DNA of 64,000 nt from Clavaria fumosa (GCA_951802425.1 OX637804.1:2232001-2296000), one strand, 5' to 3'. Positions 9,031-22,189 are shown, numbered from the stretch's first letter. Program-made: numbers and translations. Notes: a model not told the origin generated them from the letters alone.

Positions 9031-12000
9031 ATGTCCTCTCCTACCTCTTTATGTGAAGTTCAAGTCAATTCACCCACCTTACTCTCCTTCCCATGGCGCA
9101 ATGGTGTGATATTAGAAGGACAATTATCATTGTGGGAGTGGGTTGTTGGGAACAAACAGGGGATGGTTGACCCACATGTGTTGCACTTAATCCAGGTAAG
9201 TGTTACTTCCTTCACTTGAATTGCTGAGAGGAACTGGTTGCAGGACTTGGCCAAGGAGATAGACACCCTGGAGGCTGCCCCATTGACTCAGGATGATGCA
9301 AACTACTATGTTTGGTCTATACTCTGCCCTGCCCCTGGATTTGAATATCCTGCCACCCCTGCCAACACCTCTTTCTTGGGGAAAATCCTTCTTTCTTATC
9401 AACTTCTTGATACACTTCTCTGGGCTGAGAACTGGCCAACCCATCCCTGCCTGATCTCAATCCCCTGAACAACAACTCCAACTTTATCAAATACACTTGA
9501 AAGGATCATAAGCAACCTCCAGGACTGGCCATCCATCATTCCTGATCTCCTTCCTAGCACCACTAATCATGGCATGATCTCTCTACTCACCCAGCATCCA
9601 ATTTCTTCATCCCACACTCTCCCCCTGAGGCTTTTGACATCAGGTGGTGTAGATGATACCACTCTGTCCCTCCCAGATGGGTCACAGCCAAGACTGATCC
9701 TTGCAGCTATTGACAATATTCAAAAGGCTGTGGCACATTGTGAGTGTCAAAATATCCATGATGTGCTCAGTCAATGGCATAGTGTGGCCTTTGTGATTGC
9801 TGCACTAAAGCCAGTGAGTAGCCCAATCACAACTTTTCTTCCCAGGGTAACAAAGCTTCTGTCAAGTCCCATCTTAAAAGTCAGGCAAGCCCTGTTGACC
9901 TCCTGCTTGGGCTTCAAAAGTAAGTCTTCAGCTCCTCCATCATAATCATGTCATTAAATCAGATCATCAGCTCTGCTGCTCAGCACCAGCTCAATGTTCC
10001 AGACATTCCTGCACATGGTATCTCAAATGTAACACAATTTGCCCAGCTGGCTCTCTCTCTCTCCCCCCTTCTGCTCCTGGTTCCTCATAATGGTGCAAAC
10101 CAATCAGTTAACAAGACTCAGCTGCTACAGGTAATATTTGATTATGTGGACACAATTCCTTGATTGATGAGTTGTCCAGCTGACAATCTCTCTTGGTTCA
10201 AAACCTCAAGCACTTCAGGACTTGGAGAGGGGTATTTGGAAGTCAATCTTTAGGTTTGCCTGTGGGGTTCAATGTCAGGATGATTTGGAGAGGTTACATA
10301 GCATGGCAACCTTTCTCTCACATGAAGAGAGTGTGCCAAGGAGTGGTTTATTCTTGGTACATTCTCAGCTTGTTTTCCCCACATGTGAGAGCCAAGAGTA
10401 GTATTCTAGGTCCCAAATTACTGCCAGCACCAACAACAGAGAGGTCCCCTGCCACTCCAACACCAGTGGCTCCATCACCAGAAACTCTAAGGCCAGAGAC
10501 AGCAACCCCAGTGACTCTGGTGGCTCCAACATCTCCAGTGGCTGCAATGACTCCAGGGACATCAGCCACTCTCAAGACTACAGTACCTCCAGCTACTCCA
10601 GTGACCAAAACAGCCCCAATGACCCCAGCACCTTCAGCAGATCTGGAGACAACAATACCTCCAGCAACTCCATCTCCAGCCATTCCAGTGACTCCAGCTG
10701 CTCCAGCCATTCCAGTGACCCCAGCTGTGCCAGTAACCCCAGCTGCTCCAGTGATTCCAGCTGCTCCAGTTGGTCCAGCAACTCCAGAGACTGCAATCTC
10801 TGCACCAGTATCACTAGCTCTGAGTGATGCTGCCTCTGCCACAGTAGCTTCTCCAAGCAATAGGCATGTGACACCCCCTCTACCTTCATCACCAACTTGG
10901 ACATCAGGCTCCCCCTTGACAACATTATCATCATCTCCTGAGCCATCTCCTCAGAAGTCTGTGTCATTGCCCCCAGCAGAACAAGGTCAGGACCAAGATC
11001 TTGACAGTGAAATGGAAGTTGATGATGATGAGAATGGCAAAGGGGAGGCTGAAATGGCAGTTGAGGATGAGGATGGTGAAGGGGAGGCTGATGATAATGA
11101 AGGGAAGGTAGAGGTGGTCAAGGAGAATGAGGATGGTGAAGATGAGGTCTATCACAAAGGGGAGAGTGAAGATGAGAGTGGGGAGGAGAGTGGAGAGGAG
11201 GGTGAAGAAGAGGCTAAGGAGCCCTCATAGTCCAGGGAACAACAAACACACCACCAGTCTAGAAATGAGCAGCATCATCTGAAAAAAGGAAAGGCAAAAG
11301 ATGTGGGTGGGGTTGAACAAAGGGGAACAAAGCAGTACCCTATATATGTTGACTTGGAGGGTGATGTAAGTACTTTTCTGAATTGTTTTCTCTTTGATAT
11401 TAACAACTTCCAGCCTGATATACCAAATACCCTTCTGGACAATGTGGATGATCAGGTCAAGGTGTGTGTTCCCTGATAGCCTTTAGTGCTTCTGATATAT
11501 TGAATCATCCATAGTTGTCTGATGAGGAGGACATTTTCCAAGCCTATCTGCCTTGCCATGATGCACCTCCCATTGAGGTGCACTTCCGAACTGCTGAGAA
11601 TATGGTAGGTAACTTTACATTTGAAAATATTATTACATGCTAATGGACATCACAAAGACTGAGATTGAGTATCCAATCATATGAAAGCTCCAACAGAGTA
11701 TTGAGGCTAGATACATTGATGGGCACCCACCACATCATCACATATCTGCTTGGGAGAAAGGATATGATCACAAAAGTCCTCCTCCCTCCAGCATCTTTGT
11801 CTGCAACTTTGAGGAGTTCAACAAGATATCAGCAAAGGAGATCCAGGAAATATTCCACCATCGGCATATCTTGGTGCTTGGAGTACCCTTACATGATGAG
11901 GGATTCACTCTGGATACCCTCAAAATGTATGCAAATGTTCACAGAACAGTGGACATGGTTGGTAAGTGGCTTTCTTTTCTTTATTTACACCAGGATTCTG

Positions 12001-13520
12001 ACCATTGAGTGCAGATATGAGCCTCCCAATGACAGCAAAAGGACTATGTCACAGTCAGGGGACACTGGTAGATTTTTATGCACAAAGTCAAGTTACTGGG
12101 ATGGGTCGGATCCTCAATGTTTGGATCTCCCTCTGGGCATTGAATACCGACAGGCTTTACCATATCAGTTAGTAGCTCCTTCCTTTGCTTGCTTTCTAAA
12201 CTGAAAAAAATAATGCTCTAGTCATTTGTACTCTCATGGAGTGGCATGGCAACAGACAAGGGGACTGCCTGGTTTTACACAGGATAACCCCCCCACAGAT
12301 CGCCTTATATGGGCCACAACAGCCATGAAAAATGCAACAACTGGGTTCCATATTGATGGTAAGGGATTTGGGACAATTGTGGATAGCATTATGGGGACAA
12401 AATATTGGATGGTTGGCAGACAGCAAAGGGATTCCATAGAGCAGGGGCAAGATGGTGACATGGCATCCATGTATGGGGTCGAGTGGACCAGAGATGATGG
12501 TGTGCCACCTTGCTTTGAGTATGAAGCTGTGGTTCTACAGGCTGGGACAGTCTTGTGAGTCATGTCTCCATTTAGTAGGATTTGTTTTCATATCCTTTCT
12601 CACAGCTTTATGAGACCAAACACACCTCATTTAGTTGTGACTGTTGAGAACTCAGTAACCCTGGGGCACCACATGTTCACCACATCCACCATTCGTGAAA
12701 CTTGCTGGGCACACATTCACTCTGGGATGTTGTTCTACAACATCACCAACACACTTCATTATGAAGCTGATGTCTTCCTGCGACGAATGCTGGCCATGGC
12801 CATTGTGGAGTTTGTGAAGTTACGGGGTGAGTTCTTCTTTCATTTTCTTGCAAGTCTAATCTTTTGTTTCTTTACCAGGACAAAATCTATCTCTCACACC
12901 TTCAGCACACTCATGGAATGTCCTGACCATGTCTGGTTTGCTGGATGTTGTCACCCTGGCCAATGTATTGGAGCTTAGTGTGGTCTATGCAGAAGGGATT
13001 CCTGAACTGGAAGCAGCCCAAAGAGTCAAGATGATGAAGACTTGGAATAACTTCCAGGATGACTTCTGCAAGAGGTACCAACTAAAGATGGGGGACAAGC
13101 ATCGGAGTCCTTGGGGGATCCTCTTCAATCTCACACTGTTGAGGTTGGCTCTCAGTCTCTGCAAGTACAAGGAGATGCACCCAGAGGCCAATCCATCTTT
13201 CAATTTGTCATCCTTCCATGACAAAATGATGGAGCATTTTAGAAAGCATTGACCTGATCTGTTGACACCACTGACCAATCACATGAAGAGTGCTGTCTCA
13301 GACATTCCCTATAACATCAAATCTTTTGACTGGACAGGTGGTGACTTCACTCTGGTCCCATTGAGTGAATGTCCCCCCACTGATGATGACCAGTCAGTTG
13401 GTGAGTTGTTTCACTGTTGGTCTCTCATTCACTTTGAATTATTTATTTATTTATTTTAACCTAGGTCCTGCCATGAATGATGTCTATGTTGAGGTGGTGA
13501 AGCAGCCAAGGAGAGGTTGA
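9031..13520 (+). pseudogene. JmjC/cupin-like dioxygenase gene, multi-exon, with in-frame stops
   Basis: First exon 9031-9195 (MSSPTSLCEV...) ends at a consensus GTAAGT donor. A middle part (about 10400-11227) encodes a Pro/Ala/Thr-rich stretch followed by an acidic Glu/Asp stretch. From 11231 a chain of exons with ~50 nt GT-AG introns gives a JmjC-like fold: TGFHIDGKGFG (HxD metal ligands, near 12345), then FMRPNTPHLVV (distal His, near 12620) and helical C-terminal exons ending at TGA 13518-13520. Agaricomycetes have large families of such Fe(II)/2-oxoglutarate-type proteins; the substrate is unknown. Lesions: a lone TAG (11228-11230) in an otherwise continuous frame, and a TGA (13250-13252) consistent with CGA decay. 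Exon joins upstream of 11231 are uncertain. It lies 300 bp before the KDZ transposase on the same strand and may be its cargo. Confidence 0.6.
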
Positions 13521-13818
13521 TTTGATTTTCTTCCTGCTGATACCACTTCCAACAAGCCCTTTGGAGCCCCCTCCCTCCCCCATTATGCTTCTGGGTATTT
13601 ACATGTTGACCCCTTTGTCATTGAACTAGTTACAAAATGTCCAGATGATTGAATGATTTGGTATTGAACCCATTCAGTTGCAGAAGGATTGAGAATCCAT
13701 TTCTGTATGGGGATGGTCACATGTTTGATCACATGGTTGTTCAGTTAACATCAAAGTCACATGTTCTTCATGTTTTCAATCAACAAAGTCACATTTCTGT
13801 GTCCCTTATCTTTTACCC

Positions 13819-16800
13819 ATGTCTTCCTCCAAGAAGCGGACTAAACCACACCTCAAATCATCAAAGAAAAGAGCCAAGGTGGATGTGGTAGACATTGAAT
13901 GGGTTCCTGCTGTGTCCAGATGTGGAAGTCAATACTTTCAAATGAAAATTGGCAAATCTATCTCTGGAAAACCTATATCTCCTGCAGACCACTCAATTCT
14001 TCATCACAATTCTGCTGATTCTCCAGACACTTCTAGGCAGTGTTATCCATCATCACACAGCACTTTTGATCAGGACCTTGGAGTTTATGGGGCTTCTTAT
14101 CAATCTAAGAGGAAAACCAAGGTGTGCATGTGCATAACCAGTTCCAAGGATGTGTTCTCATAGCTTGGCTTCATGTCAGACCCAGAATGATTTTATGAGA
14201 GACTGGTTGCCTTTTAGATCAGAATATCTTCAAGAACTGCTCAATGCAGAAGGCAGAGGGTCAGACTCAAGATGTTCAATCTGCAATGACTCCCATGGTA
14301 TCATCAGGTGCTCAGATTGCTTTGAAAGTCCTGTATTCTGCAGGGATTGCTGTCTCAGAAGTCATGGATCCCTTCCTTTTCATAGAGTTCAACTCTGGAA
14401 TGGAAAATGCTTCCTCAAGTCTTCATTATTTGAGCAAGGCTTTGTCATGCATCTTGGTCATGGAGGAAGTCCCTGCCCTATGTCATCTCATCAAGAGTGG
14501 GAGGATGTGCTGACTGTGGAAATGGATCTAACCAAAGAGATGTCAGGAGAGCAGTTGAATGAGGAAGTGGAAAAAAACCCCTTTCAAGAGTCTCAACTCA
14601 CCACACTGGTGCTTGTACACAGCTCTGGAATCTTCCAACATCACATCAGCTGGTGCATATGTTCTGATACATCTCCAAGGCACATCCAGCTTTTGAGGAG
14701 TGGCTTGTTTCCAGCTAGCATCAAGTCTCCAAAGTCTGCATTTACTTTTGATGTTTTGGATCACTTCTACATTGATGCAATGGAATGCAAGACTGCAGCC
14801 ATGAGTTTTTTCCACAAACTCAGGTGCTTCACAAACAACACAGCACCTTTCACTGTTCCTGTGAGTATCTTTCCAAGCCCAATCTTTCAATCTTCATAGT
14901 CTAAAGTTTTTTTCTATGTAAGAACTGGTACAGAGAGCTCCTTCATGTCTCTTGACAATGGAGAAACCTGCTTTCTCTGAAGAGATTTGGATTTGGTCAC
15001 TGTGATAGGGAGCCAGGGAAGGGAGAGTTGGCACACTTTTGTCCTGCATGTCCACAGCCTGGCATCAACCTGCCTGAAGGTTGGAGGAATAGTTCCAAGC
15101 AGTATGTTTCTGTACAGCTGAGATGTTGACCAGCTAATAGTCATTTTCAGATACTTGTTCACTCGCTCATTGGTTGCTGATGGCAACTTCTGTGCTGACC
15201 ATATAAAAATGAAGAAACCTGAAGATGATGTGTGGCTTACAAAGGGGTCTGGATATATGGTAGAGAATGATGCATATCAGGTGCATCTCCAGTCTGGGGT
15301 TGAGTTCAAAGAGGTATCTTTTAGCCCTCACTATTCATTGAAAGTCTATTCACTTGTCTTTAAGAAAACCACTTGTAACAATTACAGGGCTGACAACAAG
15401 CCATCATCAAGCAGAAAGGACCTCTCATCCACTGGCATTGGAGCATGTGCCTGTTCAAGACATGGCTGTTTTGTCCCACACTCAGTTGTGGATTTTCAAA
15501 AGGGGGAAAGGCCAGTTATTCAACCATCTTTACTCTCATCTTTGATGTCTTCTGATGTCTTTCCAGGCAGATAAATATGGACTATTCAATTTGCAATGCC
15601 CTTCAATATGGGTCAGAGGGGCTGACAACAGCCCTCTTGACCTATGATATTGCTTGCCAATGGTCCATTCATTTTCAAGAAAGGGTCAGACAAAGTCCTG
15701 CTTTGACTCTTGGAAACTGGGTCAAAATAATCCCAACTGTGGGAAAGTTTCATCTCAGTGCCCATGTTCCAAGCTGTTTTCCCAGATATAGTTTGAACTT
15801 TGTCTTGGGTGCAGGACAACAGGATGGTGAGATTTTGGAGACATTGTGGGCAGAGTTCAACAAGGTATCCACCAGTGCAAGGACAATGAGCAAAGCCCAC
15901 AGAACAGAGGTTTATGATGATCATATGAGAGATTCAAACTGGAAGAAGGTGGTTGGCATAGGTGAATTGATTCAAATATACTAAATCTCTGATTGACAGT
16001 CTGATTTCCTTGGCCAGTTGTAATGCTCAAAAGAAAGCTCAAACTTGTTAGGATTGGCCTTGCTGAGACTCAGAATGCCTTTGAGGCACTGACCAATTCA
16101 TTGTCTTCTGAGAACATTCAAACATGGACCAAACAAGAAGAAGAAGCATTGGGCAAAAGAGGTAGTTCTTTGGACATATATAATGTTTTGGTGGAGAAAG
16201 GCATTCAGGTTTCACTTCTATATTGTCAAGCATGCTTAACTCCACCTACAGGCCCATCTCAGGCACAAATTCAGCTTGCTCTGATGGGGAAAGAGACCAA
16301 GAATCATCTTCAGCCTGGTTGTACTGCATGGCTATCCATGGGGATAAAATTGGAGCAAGCCCAGTGAGTCACTTTGTTCACCATATAATATAATGCTTAA
16401 ATAGCCACATGAAAGGGCATCTCTTAGAGCTGATGCACTCAAATTTTCAAAACATGGATCATTGGCTGAAAGACTATCCTTGGAGAAGTCTTGTCAAAGC
16501 CTTGAGACATGGATTGCAAGTTTTCATAACAAGACAGATCTGATGCTGCAGGGGGTTGACTGTGAAGACTATGAAGATTTGAGACTAATAGGCCTGGGTG
16601 ATCAGGGAGATGAAGTTGCTTTCCAAAATGTTGAGGATGATGGTGATACAAGTACACCATGGGCTGATGATGATGAAGGTGATGAAGGTGGTAATGGGGA
16701 TGAAGTCATCAAGCCAGAAGAAAAGACTCTTTTCATACCTTCATCCTTGAGTATGGTGGATTTGCAGAGACTGGGTCTCTCTGCTATAGCCAAGCAGGAG

Positions 16801-17530
16801 CTAGAGTTGAGAAATGGCCAAGCCAATGACACCCTGGAACAACTCCGATTGGCCTTGGGCTATAAATCTTTGTTATTCAGAAAAGATGTATGTCTCATAT
16901 TGCTATAAATGGCTGCATTTAATTGGCAAGCAGATTAGGGCAGCCAGAAGCAATGATGATAGGACTAGAGCATGGAAGAATGTTAAGCAGGCTACAGAGA
17001 AGATCAAGAAACTTGTGGCCACTTACAGAAGATGTAGAAGAGCAATGCAAAGGCTTGGTGCTACTGAAGAAGACCTCAATATTTATAAGCTCTTGCTTCC
17101 AGCTGATGTTCAGCTGAGTGCAGATGTGGTAGAGCCAAACAGAGTTGGTCAAAGGAATGACCAGCTGGCTTGGTTCTGGCACCTTGGTCAGCAAAATAAT
17201 GAACAGAATGTTGGTCTTATGGATGAGTGTAGGTTCTAAGCACATTTGTTGAGTCAGAGTAATTCTGAACCAGAATCAGTTTACAGGGTGAACTGGCTTA
17301 GGGCAAAAGGCAGATTTGATAGATGGAAAGAGGAACTAGAGTGGGTGATGAATGAAATGCATTGGACTATCCTTTGGTTTGAAAACCAGAGAAAAACATG
17401 GGTACAAAGGAGTCAGAATAGTGAGAAGAAAGGGCAGCAGGGGCAGGCTTGTTATGCATGGAAACAAGTGGAAATGTGGGAAGCACTGAGGAAAGCAGCA
17501 GAAAGGGAATTCTCTAAATACATTGAATGA
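13819..17530 (+). pseudogene. KDZ transposase (element A), nearly complete, with a nonsense mutation
   Basis: Multi-exon transposase of the Kyakuja-Dileera-Zisupton group. Order: a basic N-terminus (MSSSKKRTKPHLKSSKKRAK); the CxC2-type cysteine cluster (CSICNDSHGIIRCSDC...CRDCCLRSH, 14270-14370) ending in LGHGGSPCP; VADGNFCADH (15170); the cysteine motif ACACSRHGCF (15440); YDIACQW (15645); HLSAHVPSCF and GAGQQDGEILETLWAEF (15755-15860), which should hold the last acidic catalytic residue; then a long helical C-terminus ending in VNWLRAKGRFDRWKEELE and YAWKQVEMW. Introns are about 50-75 nt. Lesions: TGA at 14953-14955 where the other copy reads Arg (AGA), and a GC instead of GT at the donor near 15509. 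The CpG content is almost nil. It is followed directly by the GGGCCC repeat array. Confidence 0.8.
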
Positions 17531-17759
17531 TAATGTAAAATGTCTGGAGGCCAGATATATTAATTCAGATGTTAATATTTCTTGAATTGACTTGGCACAA
17601 GAGTATTATGAGGTAGAAGACAGATGGAGGATCTCACCCAACACATTTGTCAGCCTGAGCCATGAGTTCACACTTTGATATGTCTTCACTTCTGGTTGAC
17701 TTAGCTGGAGTATGATTAATGGATGGCTCTTGATAAATTTGGATTGACTCACCATGATA

Positions 17760-19390
17760 TTACTGGGCCCATTTGGGTGTCTTGCTAAACACAATTCTTG
17801 GCCCATGCCATGGTTTCAGATATTTATATTTCTGAGCCCATTTGGATGTCCTGGGTAAGGGTACTATTTCTGCACTGAGTTGTGTATCACACCCCACAAA
17901 TGTTGTGGCCCATCCCACTTTTTGTGCTCTTACATTTCTGGGCCCATTTAAGAATCTCACCCCACATGTTTCTGGGCCCATCCCATGATCTCATACTTGT
18001 TATTTCTAGGCCCATTTGGATTCACTGGGCCTGGGTATTATTACTGGGCCCATTTGGGTATCTCACCCAACATGTTTCTTGGCCCATCTCATCAGCTCAG
18101 AATCTGATATTTCTGGGCCCATCTCTGTATTTTGGTATACATAGATCTAGGCCCATATTGACTGACTCAGCTACCATAATATTATTGGGCCAACATATTT
18201 CTGGGCCTATATGGATTGACTCAGCAATGACATTTCTGGGCCCATCCCATGATCCCATACTTTGTTATTCCTAGGCCCATTTGGGTATCTCAACCAACAT
18301 GTTTCTTGGCCCATCCCATTAGCTCAGAATCTGATAATATTATTGGGCCAATTTGAGTAGCTCATACAACATATTTCTTGGCCCATCCTATGATCTCATA
18401 CATTGTTATTTCTAGGCCCATTCAGATTCACTGGCCCTGGTTATTATTACTGGGCCCATTTTGGTATCTCACCCAACATACTTCTTGGCCCATCCCATCA
18501 GCTCAGAATCTGATATTTCTGGGCCCATCCCTGTATTTTGGTATACATATATCTGGGCCCATATTGACTGACTCAGCTACCATAATATTATTGGGCCAAT
18601 TTGAGTAGCTCATACAACATATTTCTGGGCCCATCCTATGATCTCATATGTTGTTATTTCTGGGCCCATTTGGGTATCTCACCCAACATACTTCTTGGCC
18701 CATCCCATCAGCTCAGAATCTGATATTTCCGGGCCCATCCCTGTATTTTGGTATACATATATCTGGGCCCATATTGACTGACTCAGCTACCATAATATTA
18801 TTGGGCCAATTTGAGTAGCTCATACAACATATATCTGGGCCCATCCTATGATCTCATACATTGTTATTTCTAGGCCCATTCAGATTCACTGGCCCTGGTT
18901 ATTATTACTGGGCCCATTTGGGTATCTCACCCAACATACTTCTTGGTCCATCCCATCATTTCAAACTCTGATATTTCTGGGCCCATCTCTGTATTGACTG
19001 ACTCAGCTACCATAATATTATTGGGCCCATTTGAGTAGCTCACACAACATATTTCTGGGCCTATATGGATTGACTCAGCAATGACATTTTTGGGCCCATC
19101 CCATGATCTCATACTTTGTTATTCCTATGCCCATTTGAATTCACTGGGCCTGGGTATTATGGCAAGTTGATATTTCTGGATTTGACCTCTTTGGCCCATC
19201 TGAACCTGACAGATCATTTATTTCTGGGCCTGTACCATTATCTTAGATTGTCATATTTCTTGGCCTATCTGAGTCTATCAACTCCCAATATTATTTCTTG
19301 GCCCATTCAAGCATGTCAACAGTATAGTTTTTCTGGGCCCATCCCATCTTTATCTGCTCTCCTATTTCTTGGCCCAGCTGCAATCTCCAA
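17760..19390 (+). repeat. Array of GGGCCCA-centred repeats downstream of KDZ transposase A
   Basis: About 40 occurrences of a core like TTTCTGGGCCCAT, many with the palindrome GGGCCC, spaced 25-60 bp. A higher-order unit of about 214 bp is visible (for example 18465 onward against 18679 onward, both with CTGTATTTTGGTATACATA). By analogy with the array next to KDZ transposase B, it could be the subterminal repeat region of KDZ element A. No inverted partner array was found to the left. Confidence 0.7.
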
Positions 19391-19641
19391 CAAAAATATA
19401 TATTTGGGTTATGGGCAGCCAATATGAGAAGTGTGGCATTTAGTAAATCTTGGCTTGTATGATAAGTGTGACAAACATTGACTGAATGGGCTGTGTTATT
19501 TGTTTTTGATGGCTGAAAGTCTTTCATCTATGAGAAAAGTAGAATGTTATGGAAATGTTTAATTGGATTGATGGAATACATTTAAACATGACAACTATAA
19601 ATATGATATTATTAATAGAAAATATTATATAAGTAGAAAGT
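19391..19641. other. AT-rich spacer, nothing recognised
   Basis: 250 bp of AT-rich, CpG-poor sequence between the GGGCCC array and a gypsy LTR. No repeat or coding signal was seen. Confidence 0.3.
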
Positions 19642-19919
19642 TGTTAGGACTGCTTATGTAAGCCATGGAAAAGTAGTAATAGAAGGCAGTGGAAAGGTCA
19701 CAGATGAGTCATGTGATCTAGATGGGCCAGCTTACCTAATCCCAAGTCACATGACCTGGCCTTTGGCATGTCATGTGACACATGAGGTCTGAGCATGGGA
19801 ACTTCAGGAAGTCCTGAGGTGTTTGCTATAAGCACTTTTGCTTTTGCTGTTTTGTACTCTTTTCCCCTTATGCTAGTATTGTCATCATTGACCTTATGAG
19901 TGTGAGACTAAGTCTGATA
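19642..19919 (+). repeat. 5' LTR, decayed gypsy copy 1 (family of 38-50 kb)
   Basis: Starts TGTTAGGACTGCTTATGTAAG and ends GAGACTAAGTCTGATA, matching the TGTCAGGATCGC...GACTAAGTCTGACA LTRs of the young copies read on the other strand. The segment ATGCTAGTATT (19870-19880) is complementary to AATACTAGCAT just after the LTR (19921-19931), a candidate self-priming site. Confidence 0.75.
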
Positions 19920-20226
19920 TAATACTAGCATCCACCCTGTCTGCCCTAGCCCCATGTCCTAACCTGGCTAGCCTGGACCAATTTCAAACTGTGACTCCCT
20001 GTCACAGCTCAGCCCCTATCATCCTCTACTTCTTTACCCTGCCTGCAGTGTGCAACAGAACTGTGTGAAATTTTTACTGTGTATAGATACATGTGACCAA
20101 AACTGGAGGATGATGTCTGTGACCCTCCCTGAGCAATACCAAGTGCACCAAGCCCAGTACTTTATTTACAGTGTCTGAGACTGAGACCAGGTTGAGCCCA
20201 GCTCCCCCCCAATTCCCCTGTTACCA

Positions 20227-21252
20227 ATGTCCCCACTGCCACCAGGGCCTGTGATGGCAGACCATGTTGCCCCACCTGTAGTCCAAGCCACAAGGCTGGA
20301 TCTAGCTGTTGCCCCCTTTGATGGGGAGAAAAGGAACTTCTGTACATTCCTCTGGTCACTTCACCTCCTGTTCATGGCAAACCCAACTGTCTATGCCACA
20401 GACCAGGCAAAGGTCCTTTTTGCCTTGAGCAAAATTACTGGAGAGGGATTTGCTGCAGAGTGGGCAAATATGAAAGCAGAAGAGATCCTAGGGAATGGCA
20501 AGGCCAGAACCTGGGGAGAGTTGGTGGAAGAGTTGAAGTGAGCCTTCAATGACCTGAATGACCATGTGATGGCCCTTACAGACATTGCTAGGCTGAAGCA
20601 GGGTGCTATGACAGCACCAGAGTTCTTCATGAAGTTCAAGACATTGTTCTGACAAGCTGAGATGAGTGAGGAAAGGGACTCAGATGTCCTGGTGCACTGG
20701 CTGGAGCTGAATCTCAGCAGGAGATTGGTGGGGAGGATTTATGGGGTCTCTCCAATGCCGCAAACCTATGGAGAATGGAAGGCACTTGCAGAAAGGCTGG
20801 ATGCCCAGCAGTGGCACTTTGATAGTGTTGTCGCACAGCAGAACTCTGCACAGCCCTCCCTGCCCACTGCCAATCAACCCCCCCAGCCAGGCTGCTTCAC
20901 CCCCATCCTGCATCCCTTCCTGACCCAGCCACCAGTCTGCACCCCTGCCCCTCCCATCATGCCACATCCTCCCATAGCAAGTGATGCCATGATGGTTGAT
21001 CATGCCCACACCCCTGGAGTGGCATGCACATGTTTCTGATGTGGTCAAGCCAGCCATATTGTGAGACAGTGCCTGCTCCCAGACATGCACCCACAGATCC
21101 CAAGGCCACAGGTCCACACCATGGAAAGTCAAGCATGTGATGCAGGAGATTATGAGAATGAGATTGCATTGCTTCAAGACTGCCTGGAGCTGCTTGAGAG
21201 AGAGAGGAGGGCTCCTGTTGAGGAGCAGGATTTTGCTGATGAGGCCCAGTGA
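20227..21252 (+). pseudogene. Decayed gag, gypsy copy 1
   Basis: Homologous along its length to the intact gag at 47994-48998, including RLDLAVAPFDGEKRNF, SDVLVHWLELNLSRR and the zinc knuckle remnant CF*CGQASHIVRQC. Three in-frame TGA codons (near 20539, 20651 and 21037) lie at Arg positions of the intact copy, consistent with CGA-to-TGA change. The junction heptamer GGATTTT is kept at 21238-21244. It ends ...FADEAQ and a stop. Almost no CpG remains. Confidence 0.8.
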
Positions 21253-21881
21253 GTCTGAACTGGCATCTCTGAGACATCTGTACCAGTCCCTGTTCCATCC
21301 CTGTGTCCACAGCAAGTATACCCAAATATACTATCTTGCAGCAGAGACACACCCAAACTAGGACTGAGGAGAAGGACAAAGCAGAAATGGAAACTGCTAA
21401 TAATGAAATACCAAAAGAGGAAACAGGGATGAGTGTGAGAGCAGGACCAATCAAACACCCTGTGGAGGTGCAGAAGGACTTGCTGCCATGCTTTCCCCAG
21501 GAGCTGTCCATCTGGGTGCACCTGGAAGCTCTCAGTACTGGCAACTTGGCTACCATGAAGGCCCTTGTCGACTCAGGCTGCACCAACTCCTTCATGGACT
21601 TGAGATGGGCACAGGAGCAGGGACTGGAACCAGCACTTCTGTGGAACCCAATCACAATGTACAACATTGATGGGTCACAGAATAGAGATGGTAGAATCCT
21701 GTATGGAATTGATCTGCTTGTGATGATCAGCAACCATCAGGAGTGGATCCATTTCCTACTAGGGAAGGTCCAGTCCCACTGTGTCATCCTTGGACATGAC
21801 TGGCTAAAGTGGCACAACCCTAACATCAATTGGGAAAAGGCAGAGCTGAGTCTTAACCACTGCCCTCCTGCATGTTCCCTG
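21253..21881 (+). pseudogene. Pol start (protease), gypsy copy 1, truncated
   Basis: Continues from gag in the -1 frame. It contains ALVDSGCTNSFMDL (retropepsin) and VILGHDWLKWHNP, matching the young copies. It ends abruptly at about 21880, where the LTR of an oppositely oriented copy begins. Reverse transcriptase and later domains are missing. Confidence 0.75.
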
Positions 21882-22172
21882 TATCAGACTGGGTCTCACA
21901 CAACTTAAGGGTAAGGTCATGATGACAATACTAAGATAAGGGGAAAAGAGTACAAAAAAGGAAAAGCAAAAGTACTTATAGCAAACACTTTGGCACTTGC
22001 TGGCATTCCCACACTCAGACCCTTGGATCACGTGATGCGCCCAGGCCCCAGGTCATGTGATCTTACATGATTACATATTCCAACCCAGCCACAGGTCATG
22101 TGACCTTCCAACAACCCTCCCCAGTTTCTCCATAACTCCTCTTTGGGATGGCTTATGTAAGTGATCTTAACA
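21882..22172 (-). repeat. 3' LTR, decayed gypsy copy 2 (minus orientation)
   Basis: Matches the young LTRs (TATCAGACTGGGTCTCACACAA ... GCTTATGTAAGTGATCTTAACA) in the minus orientation. It is followed on the right by the polypurine-type sequence (CACCCCCCTCTTAAGG on +) and the 3' end of pol, so it is a 3' LTR. Its left border coincides with truncation of copy 1. Confidence 0.7.
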
Positions 22173-22189
22173 TCACCCCCCTCTTAAGG

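Noticed and set aside
10348..10860. Minus-strand Gly/Val/Ala-rich frame of 170 codons
   Set aside because: It is the antisense of the Pro/Ala/Thr-rich low-complexity part of the JmjC-like gene; collagen-like appearance comes from base composition.
17760..19390. Regularly spaced repeats as a CRISPR-like array
   Set aside because: Eukaryotic context, variable spacing, palindromic core and higher-order tandem structure fit a transposon or satellite array instead.
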